A DNA stretch of 38,387 nt from Phil1 sp964546125 (GCA_964546125.1 CAZJIS010000009.1:1-38387); one strand, 5' to 3'. Counted from the first letter of the stretch, positions 25,231-33,308 are shown. The notes: generated by a model not told the origin, from the letters alone. Numbers and translations are program-made.

Positions 25231-26502
25231 ATGACCCGCAAGACCCTGCCGTTCGATAAAGAAAAAATCGAAGAAATCGCAAAGACCTACCCGACCCCGT
25301 TCCACATTTACGATGAGGCGGCGCTTCGCACCCGCGCGCGCGGCCTTCGCGAAGCCTTTGCCTGGAACCCGGGCTTCCACGAGCATTATGCCGTTAAAGC
25401 CTGCCCGAACCCTGTGCTGCTGCAAATCTTGCGCGAGGAGGGCTGCGGCACCGATTGCGCGAGCTGGGCGGAGCTGATGCTCTCTGAGGCCATCGGCGCG
25501 GTGGGGGAGGAGATCATGTTCTCCTCCAACGACACGCCGCCCGAGGAGTTTGCCTACGCGCGAAGGCTGGGCGCCATCGTCAACCTCGACGACATCAGCC
25601 ACATCGACGTGCTGGCGGAGAACGGCGGCATTCCCGAAATCATCTCCTGCCGCTTCAACCCGGGCGGGGAGTTCCGCATCGGCACGCAGATCATGGGCAA
25701 TCCGGCCGACGCGAAGTTTGGCTTCACACGCGCGCAGCTCACCGAGGGCTACCGCAAGCTCAAGGCGATGGGCACGAAGCGCTTTGGCCTGCACGCGTTC
25801 CTCTCTTCCTGCAACATCGACAACATGTATTACCCGACGCTTGCAAAATTGCTCTTCATCACCGCGCGCGAACTTCACGAGGAAGTCGGCGTGGAGATTG
25901 CTTTCATCAACCTCTCGGGCGGCATCGGCATCCCCTATCACCCGGAGGATACCGAGACCGACATCGCGTTTGTCGGTGAAAAAGTGCGCGAAGTGTATGT
26001 TGAAGTGTTTGGCAACACCACCATGCGCCCGGCGATCTTCACCGAGCTTGGCCGCTACATGACAGGCCCCGTAGGGTACCTTGTGACGCGCGCGATCCAT
26101 GAGAAGAACACCTACAAGCGCTTCCTCGGCGTGGATGCTTCAGCCGCAAACCTGCTGCGCCCGGCGATGTACGGTTCCTACCACCACATCACGGTTTTAG
26201 GCAAAGAGGATGCGCCCTGCGATCGGCTTTACGATGTGACCGGTTCGCTTTGCGAGAGCAACGACCGCTTTGCGGTCGACCGCATGCTGCCCGAAGTAAA
26301 GCGGGGCGACCTGCTCGTTATCCACGACACGGGCGCGCACGGCTTTGCGATGGGCTACAACTACAACGGCAAACTGCGAAGCGCGGAGCTTTTGCTTCGC
26401 GAGGACGGCGGCGTTAAGCTCATCCGCCGCGCGGAAACGAACAAGGATTATTTTGCAACGCTCGATGTTCTAAACATGCCGCGCCTGATGGAGGAAAAGT
26501 GA
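25231..26502 (+). CDS. lysA: Diaminopimelate decarboxylase-type PLP enzyme
   Basis: A 423-residue fold-type III PLP decarboxylase. The PLP Lys56 is in HYAVKACPNP; the Gly-rich INLSGGIGIPYHPE and the CESND motif (GSLCESNDRFAVDR, catalytic Cys from the second subunit) are present. It should convert meso-diaminopimelate to L-lysine. It belongs to the variant with LHAFLSSCNIDNMYY in place of the classic HIGSQ segment. No other lysine pathway genes are near, and it sits among peptide and D-amino-acid genes, so use on salvaged diaminopimelate is possible. GAGGAG lies 5 nt before ATG 25231, which decides the start over the upstream open frame. Confidence 0.88.
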   Translation: MTRKTLPFDKEKIEEIAKTYPTPFHIYDEAALRTRARGLREAFAWNPGFHEHYAVKACPNPVLLQILREEGCGTDCASWAELMLSEAIGAVGEEIMFSSNDTPPEEFAYARRLGAIVNLDDISHIDVLAENGGIPEIISCRFNPGGEFRIGTQIMGNPADAKFGFTRAQLTEGYRKLKAMGTKRFGLHAFLSSCNIDNMYYPTLAKLLFITARELHEEVGVEIAFINLSGGIGIPYHPEDTETDIAFVGEKVREVYVEVFGNTTMRPAIFTELGRYMTGPVGYLVTRAIHEKNTYKRFLGVDASAANLLRPAMYGSYHHITVLGKEDAPCDRLYDVTGSLCESNDRFAVDRMLPEVKRGDLLVIHDTGAHGFAMGYNYNGKLRSAELLLREDGGVKLIRRAETNKDYFATLDVLNMPRLMEEK

Positions 26503-27482
26503 TGGAAGAAAGGGCCATTCCCAAGATCACGCTTGGCCGCTTCCCCACGCCCTTTGAGGAGCTTCCCCGCCTCGGCCGCGCGCTCGGGCGCAGGCTTTAT
26601 GTGAAGCGGGATGATCTTTCCGGCGTGAGCACCGGCGGCAATAAGGTGCGAAAGCTCGAGTATCTGCTTGCGGACGCGATCGGTAAGGGCGCGGACGTCG
26701 TGCTCACCACCGGCGGCGCGCAGTCGAATCACGCCATGCTCACGGCCGCCTGCTGCAACATGCTCGGGCTTGAGGCGGTGCTCGTGCTCAAAGCGCGCGG
26801 GGCGACGGGGCGCGTTGGGAACCTCATGATCGACGAGCTGCTTGGCGCGACGGTTCACCTTGTGGACGCCGATTCGTATGATGAAGTGTATGCGGAAATG
26901 GGTCGCATCGAAGCGGAACTTCGCGCCGCCGGCAAAAAGCCCTACCGCATCCCGGTCGGCGGCAGCGTGCCGCTTGGAACGCTTGGCTATGTCGATTGCG
27001 CAAAAGAGATTTTTCTCGAGGCGCGGACGCGGGGCGTTCGGATCGATCGCATCGTGTGTACCGCCGGCAGCGGCGGGACGATGGCGGGGTTGGTGCTCGG
27101 CGCGCGGCTCTATGGGGATGAATGCAAAGTCACGGGCATTGCCGTGGGGGACGAGCCGTTTGAGGCTGTTGTCGCCGAACTTGTAAACGGCGCGGCGGAG
27201 CTTCTTGGAAGCGGTATCCGTATTACCTGCGCCGAGGTCGATGTTGTCCCCTGCTTTGGCGCGGGCTATGCGCTGCCCTCGGAAGAGGGGCTTGAGGCGA
27301 TCCGCCTCATGGCGCAAACGGAGGGGCTGATCCTCGATCCCGTATACACCGGCAAGACCATGGCGGGCCTCATCACACTTTGCCGCAACGGCACGATCGG
27401 ACCCGAGGAGAACGTGCTCTTCCTGCACAGCGGCGGCGTGGCGGCCGTGTTTGCGATCGACCCCGTGAACACCGTGCAATAG
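26502..27482 (+). CDS. D-cysteine desulfhydrase / ACC deaminase family PLP enzyme
   Basis: A 326-residue fold-type II PLP enzyme. The PLP Lys lies in VSTGGNKVRKLEYL, the cofactor-binding GGAQSNHA follows, and the phosphate loop is AGSGGTMAGL. This matches the D-cysteine desulfhydrase branch, which degrades D-cysteine or related D-amino acids to pyruvate, ammonia and sulfide. 1-aminocyclopropane-1-carboxylate deaminase is a close relative. The start ATG shares one base with the lysA stop (TGATG); GGAGG lies 7 nt upstream. A GTG at 26499 is the alternative start. Confidence 0.88.
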   Translation: MEERAIPKITLGRFPTPFEELPRLGRALGRRLYVKRDDLSGVSTGGNKVRKLEYLLADAIGKGADVVLTTGGAQSNHAMLTAACCNMLGLEAVLVLKARGATGRVGNLMIDELLGATVHLVDADSYDEVYAEMGRIEAELRAAGKKPYRIPVGGSVPLGTLGYVDCAKEIFLEARTRGVRIDRIVCTAGSGGTMAGLVLGARLYGDECKVTGIAVGDEPFEAVVAELVNGAAELLGSGIRITCAEVDVVPCFGAGYALPSEEGLEAIRLMAQTEGLILDPVYTGKTMAGLITLCRNGTIGPEENVLFLHSGGVAAVFAIDPVNTVQ

Positions 27483-27491
27483 GGGGCAAAA

Positions 27492-28199
27492 ATGGAACAA
27501 ATCAAAAAGACCATCGGCATCATCGGCGGCATGGGGCCGCTTGCGACGGTGGACCTTTATGATAAAATCGTGCGGCGCACGGAGGCTGCAAGCGACGGTG
27601 AGCACATCCATGTGCTGATCGATTCAAACACCGCCGTTCCCGACAGGACGGCGGCCATTTTGGGCTTGGGACCCAGCCCCGTACCGGAACTTATAAAATC
27701 GGCCAAACGGCTGGAAGTTGCCGGGGCGGATTTTTTGATCATACCCTGCAACACCGCGCACTATTTTTATGATGATATTTGTTCCGCAACCGCCCTCCCC
27801 GTGCTGCACATGCTGCGGCTGACAGCGGCCGAAATTTTGCGAAGGAAACTGGCCAAAGTCGCGTTGCTTGCGACCGACGGCACCGTGAAAACGGGCATTT
27901 ATGCGCGCCTGTTTGAAGAAAACGGCATTTCCTGCCTGCTTCCCCAGGGGGAGGCGCAGCGGGCCGTGATGGACGCGATCTATTTAGGCGTCAAGGCCGG
28001 GCGGCGCGATTATGACACGGCGGCTTTAAACAAGGCGTTGCGCGCGCTTCGCGATGCGGGGGCCGAAGCCTTCGTGCTCGGCTGCACGGAATTGCCGATC
28101 GCGTTTTCGCAATACGGCATCGACGAACCGGCGGTAGACCCGACGCAGATCCTTGCCGAGGCGGCCATCCGTGAGGCGGGTTACCGTGTTTTAGAGTAA
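27492..28199 (+). CDS. Aspartate/glutamate racemase family protein
   Basis: A 235-residue cofactor-independent racemase. Both catalytic cysteines are present, in IPCNTAHYF and LGCTELP, and the N-terminus IGIIGGMGPLATVDLY is typical of aspartate racemases. It interconverts L- and D-Asp or a related amino acid. GGGGG lies 7 nt before ATG and 9 nt separate it from the upstream stop. Together with the D-Cys desulfhydrase-like gene it suggests D-amino-acid use. Confidence 0.92.
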   Translation: MEQIKKTIGIIGGMGPLATVDLYDKIVRRTEAASDGEHIHVLIDSNTAVPDRTAAILGLGPSPVPELIKSAKRLEVAGADFLIIPCNTAHYFYDDICSATALPVLHMLRLTAAEILRRKLAKVALLATDGTVKTGIYARLFEENGISCLLPQGEAQRAVMDAIYLGVKAGRRDYDTAALNKALRALRDAGAEAFVLGCTELPIAFSQYGIDEPAVDPTQILAEAAIREAGYRVLE

Positions 28200-28204
28200 G
28201 TTTT

Positions 28205-28240
28205 CGGATAGCCGGAGAAATGGCTTGCGCTTATCCGTTT
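28205..28240 (+). other. Imperfect hairpin with short T run before the M20 gene
   Basis: CGGATA (28205-28210) and TATCCG (28232-28237) enclose a smaller GCC/GGC stem, and TTTTG follows. It could be a weak terminator or attenuating hairpin inside the long gene block. Confidence 0.4.
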
Positions 28241-28255
28241 TGAAAGAGGTTAGAT

Positions 28256-29698
28256 ATGATCGGTTATGTTTTGCTGGGACTGTTGGGGATTTTTTTGCTG
28301 CTGCTCGGCGTTGCTGCGCTTCGGGCGCTTTGTCTTCGCGCGCCGAAGGGGGCGGGGGAGTCCGCCATCAGCTTCACCAAAGAGGACGCGGCGCTCGACG
28401 CTTCGCGCCTTTCGCGCATGATCCAAGTGCCCACGATATCCGTCGAACCGGGCGGGGATAGGACGGAATTCGCGCACCTGCACGCGATTTTAGAGGAATT
28501 GTTCCCGCATGTATTTGCCGCATGCGAGCGCACCGATGCTGACCGCAGCCTTTTGCTGCGCTGGAAGGGCAAGAACAGCGCCCGCAGCATCGTGCTGATG
28601 GGCCACCAGGATGTTGTGCCCGCGCTCGAGCCGGATTGGAAATTCCCGCCGTTTGCGGGGGAGATCAGCGAAGGCAAGGTTTTTGGGCGCGGTGCGCTCG
28701 ATTGCAAATGCACGGTGATGACGGAGCTTGCGGCGATGGAAGAGCTGATCGCCTCGGGCTTCGTGCCTGCGTGCGATGTGTATTTTGCATCCTCCGCGGA
28801 CGAAGAGATCGCAGGCGGCGGCGCGCGCCAAACCGTGGAACTTCTTGAAGCGCGCGGCGTGCGCCCGGAACTCGTGCTCGACGAGGGCGGCGTGATTTCG
28901 ACGCACGTCTTCCCGGGCCTCACGGCCCCTTGTGCGGTCGTGGGGGTCACGGAAAAGGGCTTTATCAACATCAAGGTTATAGCGGCGAGCCGCGGCGGCC
29001 ATTCCTCCACGCCTCCGAGGGATAATCCGCTTGCGCGCCTTGCGGCGTTCATTTGTGAGATGGAGCGCGCCCGCCCGTTCACGAAGCGCTTTTCGCCCGT
29101 GGTGCTCCGCATGTTCCGCGCGCTTGCGCCCTCGCTCGCGTTCCCGATGCGCCTGCTTTTTGGCAACATGTGGCTGTTCGCGCCTTTACTCAAGCTCATT
29201 TTGCCGCTTGCAAGCCCTTATGGCGAGGCGATGCTTGCAACGACCTTTTGTTTCACGATGTGCGAGGGGTCGGCGGCGCCCAACGTCATCCCCCCGGAAG
29301 CTTATGCCCTTTGCAACCTTCGCTGCATCGCCCATGAGGATTTAGAACAAAGCGTTGCTCTGTTTAAAAAGCGCGCCGAGAAGTTCGGCCTGCGCGCCGA
29401 GGTTATGGCGGGACGCACCAGCTCGCAGGTCGCCGACCTTGATGGGGCCGCTTACGCCTACCTTGAAAAATGCATCCATCAGTGCATGCCCGGCGTGACA
29501 GTCGCGCCCTATTTGATGATGGGCGGCACAGATTGCCGCGAGTATGAGCGCATAAGCCGCGGCTGCCTGCGCTTTTCGCCGTTGCGCGTAAGCCCTGAGC
29601 AGATCGCGGGCACGCACAGCGTCAACGAGAACGTCGATGTGGAAGCGCTCGCACAGGCGCGCAAATTCTACCGTTATTTTATAGAGAATTACCAATGA
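28256..29698 (+). CDS. M20 family metallopeptidase with N-terminal membrane anchor
   Basis: A 480-residue zinc peptidase of the PM20D1/carboxypeptidase S-like M20 group. An N-terminal hydrophobic helix (residues 2-22) anchors it. Metal and catalytic motifs follow: LMGHQDVVP, FGRGALDCK, SADEEIAGGG with the catalytic Glu, VLDEGG, and the last ligand His in GTHSVNENV. The middle holds a dimerisation domain with an unusual hydrophobic stretch (about 290-325) that may contact the membrane. It cleaves peptides or N-acyl amino acids. AAAGAGG lies 6 nt before ATG; the stop overlaps cobT (ATGA). Confidence 0.9.
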   Translation: MIGYVLLGLLGIFLLLLGVAALRALCLRAPKGAGESAISFTKEDAALDASRLSRMIQVPTISVEPGGDRTEFAHLHAILEELFPHVFAACERTDADRSLLLRWKGKNSARSIVLMGHQDVVPALEPDWKFPPFAGEISEGKVFGRGALDCKCTVMTELAAMEELIASGFVPACDVYFASSADEEIAGGGARQTVELLEARGVRPELVLDEGGVISTHVFPGLTAPCAVVGVTEKGFINIKVIAASRGGHSSTPPRDNPLARLAAFICEMERARPFTKRFSPVVLRMFRALAPSLAFPMRLLFGNMWLFAPLLKLILPLASPYGEAMLATTFCFTMCEGSAAPNVIPPEAYALCNLRCIAHEDLEQSVALFKKRAEKFGLRAEVMAGRTSSQVADLDGAAYAYLEKCIHQCMPGVTVAPYLMMGGTDCREYERISRGCLRFSPLRVSPEQIAGTHSVNENVDVEALAQARKFYRYFIENYQ

Positions 29699-30756
29699 AC
29701 CAGATCAATAGTTGGAACGCACAAATCAAAGCCCCTTGCGCGGAGGCGATGCGCCGTGCCCAGGCGCGCTGGGACGGCATCGCGAAGCCGCTCAACGGCC
29801 TTGGCCTTTTAGAAGAAGCGATTGTTCGCATCGCCGGCATACAAAGGAGCGAGGAGGTCGACGTGGCGTCGCGCGCCGTGCTCGTGCTCTGCGCCGACAA
29901 CGGCGTTGTGCGGCAGGGCGTGACGCAGACCGGGCAGGAGGTGACGGCCATTGTTGCCGAGAACATCGCCCGTGGGGATGCGAGCGTCGCTCGCATGGCG
30001 CGCGTCGCCCATGCGGAGGTGTTCCCCATCGACATCGGCGTCGCAAGGCCGGTGGAGATCCCGGCCTTTGGGCAATGCAACATCCGCCGCGGTACGGCCG
30101 ATATGAGCGAAGGCCCCGCCATGACAAAAGAGGAGGCAGAGGCCGCGCTCGCCCTTGGCATTGAGCTTATGCGCGAACTTCGCGCGCGCGGCTGCCGCAT
30201 GGCGCTCACGGGGGAGATGGGCATCGGCAACACCACAACGAGCAGTGCGATCACCGCGGTCCTCACCGGGCGGCCCATCGATGAGGTTACCGGCCGCGGC
30301 GCGGGCCTTTCCGACGAGGGGCTTACTAGAAAAAAGCGCGCTATCGAACGGGCCGTGGCCGTCAACCGGCCCGATCCGGGCGATGCGCTCGATGTGCTCT
30401 TTAAGCTTGGCGGGCTCGACATTGCGGGCCTTGCAGGCATGTGCATCGGCGGTGCAATTCATCAAATGCCCGTTGTGCTCGATGGGTTCATTTCGCTGGC
30501 CGCCGCCCTCATCGCGGTGCGGCTTAGCCCAAACTGCGCGCCGTATCTCATCGCAAGCCACCTTTCAAAAGAACCGGCGGCAGTTCTTCTCATGGAGGAA
30601 CTCGGGCTTCGGCCGCTGATCTGCGCCGACATGCACCTTGGCGAGGGCACGGGCGCGGTGGCGGCGCTGCCGCTTTTCGACATGGCGCTCGCCGTTTATG
30701 AGAACATGCCCACCTTTGAAGACATCCGCGTTGCGGCCTACGAAAAGCTATGCTGA
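29695..30756 (+). CDS. cobT: Nicotinate-nucleotide:dimethylbenzimidazole phosphoribosyltransferase
   Basis: A 353-residue CobT of normal length. It has the opening KPLNGLGLLEE, LCADNGVVRQGVTQT, GEMGIGNTTTSSAI, the RGAGLSDEGL loop, and near the C-terminus the catalytic Glu in HLGEGTGAVAALPL. It activates the lower-ligand base as alpha-ribazole phosphate for cobalamin. It overlaps the M20 gene by ATGA and cobU by 7 bp. No cobalamin riboswitch is visible upstream. Confidence 0.96.
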   Translation: MNQINSWNAQIKAPCAEAMRRAQARWDGIAKPLNGLGLLEEAIVRIAGIQRSEEVDVASRAVLVLCADNGVVRQGVTQTGQEVTAIVAENIARGDASVARMARVAHAEVFPIDIGVARPVEIPAFGQCNIRRGTADMSEGPAMTKEEAEAALALGIELMRELRARGCRMALTGEMGIGNTTTSSAITAVLTGRPIDEVTGRGAGLSDEGLTRKKRAIERAVAVNRPDPGDALDVLFKLGGLDIAGLAGMCIGGAIHQMPVVLDGFISLAAALIAVRLSPNCAPYLIASHLSKEPAAVLLMEELGLRPLICADMHLGEGTGAVAALPLFDMALAVYENMPTFEDIRVAAYEKLC

Positions 30757-31274
30757 TCCTCGTGACGGGCGGCGCCGCGAGCGGCAAGTCCGCTTACGCC
30801 GAAAAGCGCATCGCGCAAAGCGGTATTTTCCCGCGCGTATATGTCGCCTGCATGCAGGTGCGCGATGGGGAGGATGCGCTGCGCGTCGCGCGGCACAGGC
30901 TGATGCGGCAAAACAAGGGCTTTGCAACAGTTGAAGCGCCTGCCGCCCTCGCCAAAGCGGAGTTTCCGCAAGGCGGCGCGGTGCTGATTGAAGATATCGC
31001 AAACCTCACCGCCAACGAGTGCTTTTCAACGGAAGAAGGTTTTGAGGGCGCGGGGGAGAGGATACTCGCGGGCATCCAAAGGGCGATGGAAGAATGCGAA
31101 CTCACAGTCGTCGTCACCTGCGAAATCGCTTTGGACGGCGTTTGTTATGAAGCCGAAACCGCGCGCTACATCGCGCAGCTTGCTAAGGTGAACGCAAAAA
31201 TTGCCGCGCTTGCCGAGGAAGCCTATGAAGTGGTCGCCGGCATCGCCATCCCGCTCAAAGGAGGAATAAAATGA
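30750..31274 (+). CDS. cobU: Adenosylcobinamide kinase/guanylyltransferase
   Basis: A 174-residue CobU. The Walker A reads GGAASGKSAYAE (the usual GGxRSGKS with Arg replaced by Ala). The guanylylated His is in RVARHRLMRQNKGFATVEAP, and the Firmicutes-type VLIEDIANLTANECF is followed by the C-terminal AEEAYEVVAGIAIPLKG. It phosphorylates adenosylcobinamide and adds GMP. It starts inside the end of cobT and ends in an ATGA overlap with cobS. Confidence 0.93.
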   Translation: MLILVTGGAASGKSAYAEKRIAQSGIFPRVYVACMQVRDGEDALRVARHRLMRQNKGFATVEAPAALAKAEFPQGGAVLIEDIANLTANECFSTEEGFEGAGERILAGIQRAMEECELTVVVTCEIALDGVCYEAETARYIAQLAKVNAKIAALAEEAYEVVAGIAIPLKGGIK

Positions 31275-32047
31275 AGCTTCTGCGCTCCTTTTGCATGGCG
31301 CTTTCGATGTATTCGCGCCTGCCTGTGCCGCATGTTGCGTGGGAGGAAGAGAACATGGCCTATGCGCTGTGCTTTTTGCCCGTGGTAGGGGCGTTCATCG
31401 CCCTTTTCTCCCTCGGCTGGCTGATTTTTGCGCGCATTTTTGGTTTCGGCGCGGTTTTGACCGCGGCTGTTTTAACGCTCCTTCCGCTTGCGACAAGCGG
31501 CCTCATCCACATGGATGGTTTTTTGGATACGATGGATGCGCTCGGCTCCCGCGCGCCCCGCGCGCGCATGCTCGAGATCATGCGCGACCCGCATGTCGGC
31601 GCGAGTGCGCTCCTAGCGGGCGCTGCTTACCTGCTCTTCTCGTTCGCGCTGTGGACGGAAGCGGATACTTCAACGCCCGCGCTCTTTGCGCTGCTGCTTG
31701 CGCCGATGCTCTCACGCGCCCTTTCGGCGCTTGCGGCACTCACTTTCCAAAGCGCGCGGGGGGATGGGTTGCTCGCCTCGTTTCGGGGCGCGGCGGATGC
31801 GCGCGTCGTGCGCGTCGTTTCCGTTTTGTGGATCATCGCGCTTGCTTTTGCCATGCTTTGGCGCGCGCCTCTTGCGGGCGGCGCGGTGCTTTTTGCGGCA
31901 CTTTTGTCGTTTGTGCTCTACCGGTTCCTTTCCTACCGCCGCTTTGGGGGAACCACGGGGGATGTCGCCGGCTGGTTCGTGCAGATATGCGAACTTGCAT
32001 GCCTTGCTTCTTATGTTCTTGCGGCGAAAATCGGAGGTTTGCTGTGA
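31271..32047 (+). CDS. cobS: Adenosylcobinamide-GDP ribazoletransferase (cobalamin synthase)
   Basis: A 258-residue polytopic membrane protein with the CobS N-terminus LLRSFCMALSMYSRLPVP, the active-site motif SGLIHMDGFLDTMDALGSR, MRDPHVGASAL, and further hydrophobic helices with FGGTTGDVAGW near the end. It joins adenosylcobinamide-GDP to alpha-ribazole (phosphate) in the membrane. GGAGG lies before ATG; ATGA overlaps with both neighbours. Confidence 0.95.
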   Translation: MKLLRSFCMALSMYSRLPVPHVAWEEENMAYALCFLPVVGAFIALFSLGWLIFARIFGFGAVLTAAVLTLLPLATSGLIHMDGFLDTMDALGSRAPRARMLEIMRDPHVGASALLAGAAYLLFSFALWTEADTSTPALFALLLAPMLSRALSALAALTFQSARGDGLLASFRGAADARVVRVVSVLWIIALAFAMLWRAPLAGGAVLFAALLSFVLYRFLSYRRFGGTTGDVAGWFVQICELACLASYVLAAKIGGLL

Positions 32048-32364
32048 AATTGCTGATCGTCGGGGCCGCGGGGCAAGATAAGGCCCGCTTTGCGCAGGGC
32101 TATGCGAGCGTGCGCTCCGATGCGCACCTTGTGGTGCGCGACATGATGAAAGCCGGCCTTTCGCATGAGGAAATGCTCGGAAGCTTGCTCGCTTACGACG
32201 CCGTCGTGTGCGATGAGGTCGGCTGCGGCGTCGTGCCGGTCGATGCATTTGAGCGGCTCTGGCGCGAGGAAGTCGGCAGGCTTTGCTGCGATTTATCGGC
32301 GCGCGCGCAAACGGTCGTCCGCGTCGTGTGCGGTCTGCCGCAGATCCTCAAGGGAGAAAATTGA
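32044..32364 (+). CDS. Small CobU-like protein (second copy, shortened)
   Basis: A 106-residue protein starting at GTG 32044 (GTGA overlap with cobS). The N-terminus KLLIVGAAGQDKARFA is a degenerate P-loop keeping the Lys. The C-terminal part, CDEVGCGVVPVDAFERLWREEVGRLCCDLSA (shown here as CDEVGCGVVP, then FERLWREEVGRLCC), matches the C-terminal half of CobU. The middle with the guanylylation His is missing. Small CobU homologues with a GR-x-CC motif occur in clostridial cobalamin operons, so it is probably a functional variant rather than debris. A role in cobinamide handling or support of the full CobU is inferred. Confidence 0.75.
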   Translation: MKLLIVGAAGQDKARFAQGYASVRSDAHLVVRDMMKAGLSHEEMLGSLLAYDAVVCDEVGCGVVPVDAFERLWREEVGRLCCDLSARAQTVVRVVCGLPQILKGEN

Positions 32365-32761
32365 TGGAGATCATCGCCGTTCGCCATGCGATTGCCGAGG
32401 GCAACCCGCAACATGTTTTTTTAGGGAGAACCGATACCCCGCTCACTGCCTGCGGCGTAGAACTCGCCCGCAAGCGGCAAAAGGAGCTGCCCCGCGTCGC
32501 GCTTGCCTACCACAGCCCCATGCTGCGCGCGCGTGAAACGGCGCGCCTTCTTTGGCCCGAAGCGGAAATGCACGAAGTTGCGGGCCTTCGGGAAATGGAC
32601 TTTGGCCTTTTTGACGGGCGCGCACACGGCGAACTCATGGAAGATGAAACCTACCGCGCGTGGCTTGCGCAGGGCGCGTGGGAAGGCTACCCCGGCGGAG
32701 AAACATTTGCGGCGGCAGAGGCGCGCTGCGAGGAGGCGTTTCAATTCATCGTGCGGGATGC
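32364..32761 (+). CDS. cobC: Histidine phosphatase, probable alpha-ribazole phosphatase, 3' end in gap
   Basis: The first 132 residues of a phosphoglycerate-mutase-like phosphatase. The catalytic motif is VRHAIAEGN (Gly of the usual RHG is Ala). GRTDTPLTACGVELA, YHSPMLRARETA, LREMDFGLFDG with the acid/base Glu, and GYPGGETF follow. The second catalytic His, near residue 145-160, would lie in the N gap. As last gene of cobTUS it should dephosphorylate alpha-ribazole phosphate. It shares one base with the preceding stop (TGATG). Probably intact in the genome and cut only by the assembly gap. Confidence 0.87.
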
Positions 32762-32861
32762 NNNNNNNNNNNNNNNNNNNNNNNNNNNNNNNNNNNNNNN
32801 NNNNNNNNNNNNNNNNNNNNNNNNNNNNNNNNNNNNNNNNNNNNNNNNNNNNNNNNNNNNN
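32762..32861. other. 100-N scaffold gap
   Basis: Exactly 100 N, the standard placeholder for unknown length. The plus-strand cobC and minus-strand hxlR-type gene both run into it with their 3' ends. At least some 60 codons of cobC are missing, so the true gap is probably over 200 nt. Confidence 0.95.
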
Positions 32862-33214
32862 CAGGGGTTCATCGAGCAGGCGATCTCCTGCCCGTTGTCG
32901 CGCATATAGCCCGCGCCCCACTTATACATCGCTGTGAGGATGGGCGCAAGGCTCTTGCCGACACCCGTGAGCGAATAATCAACGCGCGGCGGCACGACGG
33001 GGAACACCTCGCGAGCTAAAAGATTGTCGTTTTCAAGCTCGCGCAATTGCTGGGTGAGCATTTTGGGCGTCGCCTGTGGAATGAGCTTTTGAAGTTCGCC
33101 GTGCCGCAGCGTGCCGCCGAGCAGGTGCCAGAGGATCAGCGATTTATATTTCCCCCCGATCAGGCGCAAGGTCGCGTCCACCGGGCATTTCAAATCGGTT
33201 CCATCGCATTTCAT
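32862..33214 (-). CDS. HxlR-family transcriptional regulator, C-terminus in gap
   Basis: 117 residues of a winged-helix protein, nearly the full family length (110-125). The N-terminal CPVDATLRLIGGKYKSLILWHL carries the conserved Cys before the first helix, RHGELQKLIPQATPKMLTQQLRELE is the recognition region, and DYSLTGVGKSL is the wing. HxlR proteins are often thiol- or aldehyde-responsive dimeric repressors. The frame is open to 33292, but GGGAG before ATG 33214 and the family start MKCDGT fix the N-terminus. Divergent from copA. Confidence 0.9.
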
Positions 33215-33239
33215 AAATAATTTCTCCCTTGGGTTCGCT

Positions 33240-33261
33240 ATACTATACATTTGGGTAGTAT
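33240..33261. promoter_or_regulatory. ATACTA-N10-TAGTAT operator candidate
   Basis: ATACTA (33240-33245) and TAGTAT (33256-33261), a perfect 6-bp-arm palindrome over the -10 and spacer of the regulator's own promoter. TACTA/TAGTA half-sites are of the kind bound by HxlR-family repressors such as YodB. Autoregulation is likely; control of copA from this site is possible. Confidence 0.6.
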
Positions 33262-33271
33262 GGCACAATAA
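33242..33271 (-). promoter_or_regulatory. Promoter for the HxlR-family gene
   Basis: Minus strand TTATTG (33266-33271), an 18-bp spacer, TATAGT (33242-33247). The palindrome at 33240-33261 overlaps it. Confidence 0.5.
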
Positions 33272-33280
33272 AGTGCGTAC

Positions 33281-33308
33281 TTGTAATTCCAATAATTGCG
33301 ATCATAAT
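33281..33308 (+). promoter_or_regulatory. Promoter for copA-copZ
   Basis: TTGTAA (33281-33286), a 16-bp spacer, CATAAT (33303-33308), about 60 nt before the copA ATG in an AT-rich stretch. It starts only 20 bp from the HxlR-type palindrome. Confidence 0.5.

Noticed and set aside
32443..32625. Short antisense frame over cobC
   Set aside because: No start signal; antisense shadow of conserved phosphatase motifs.
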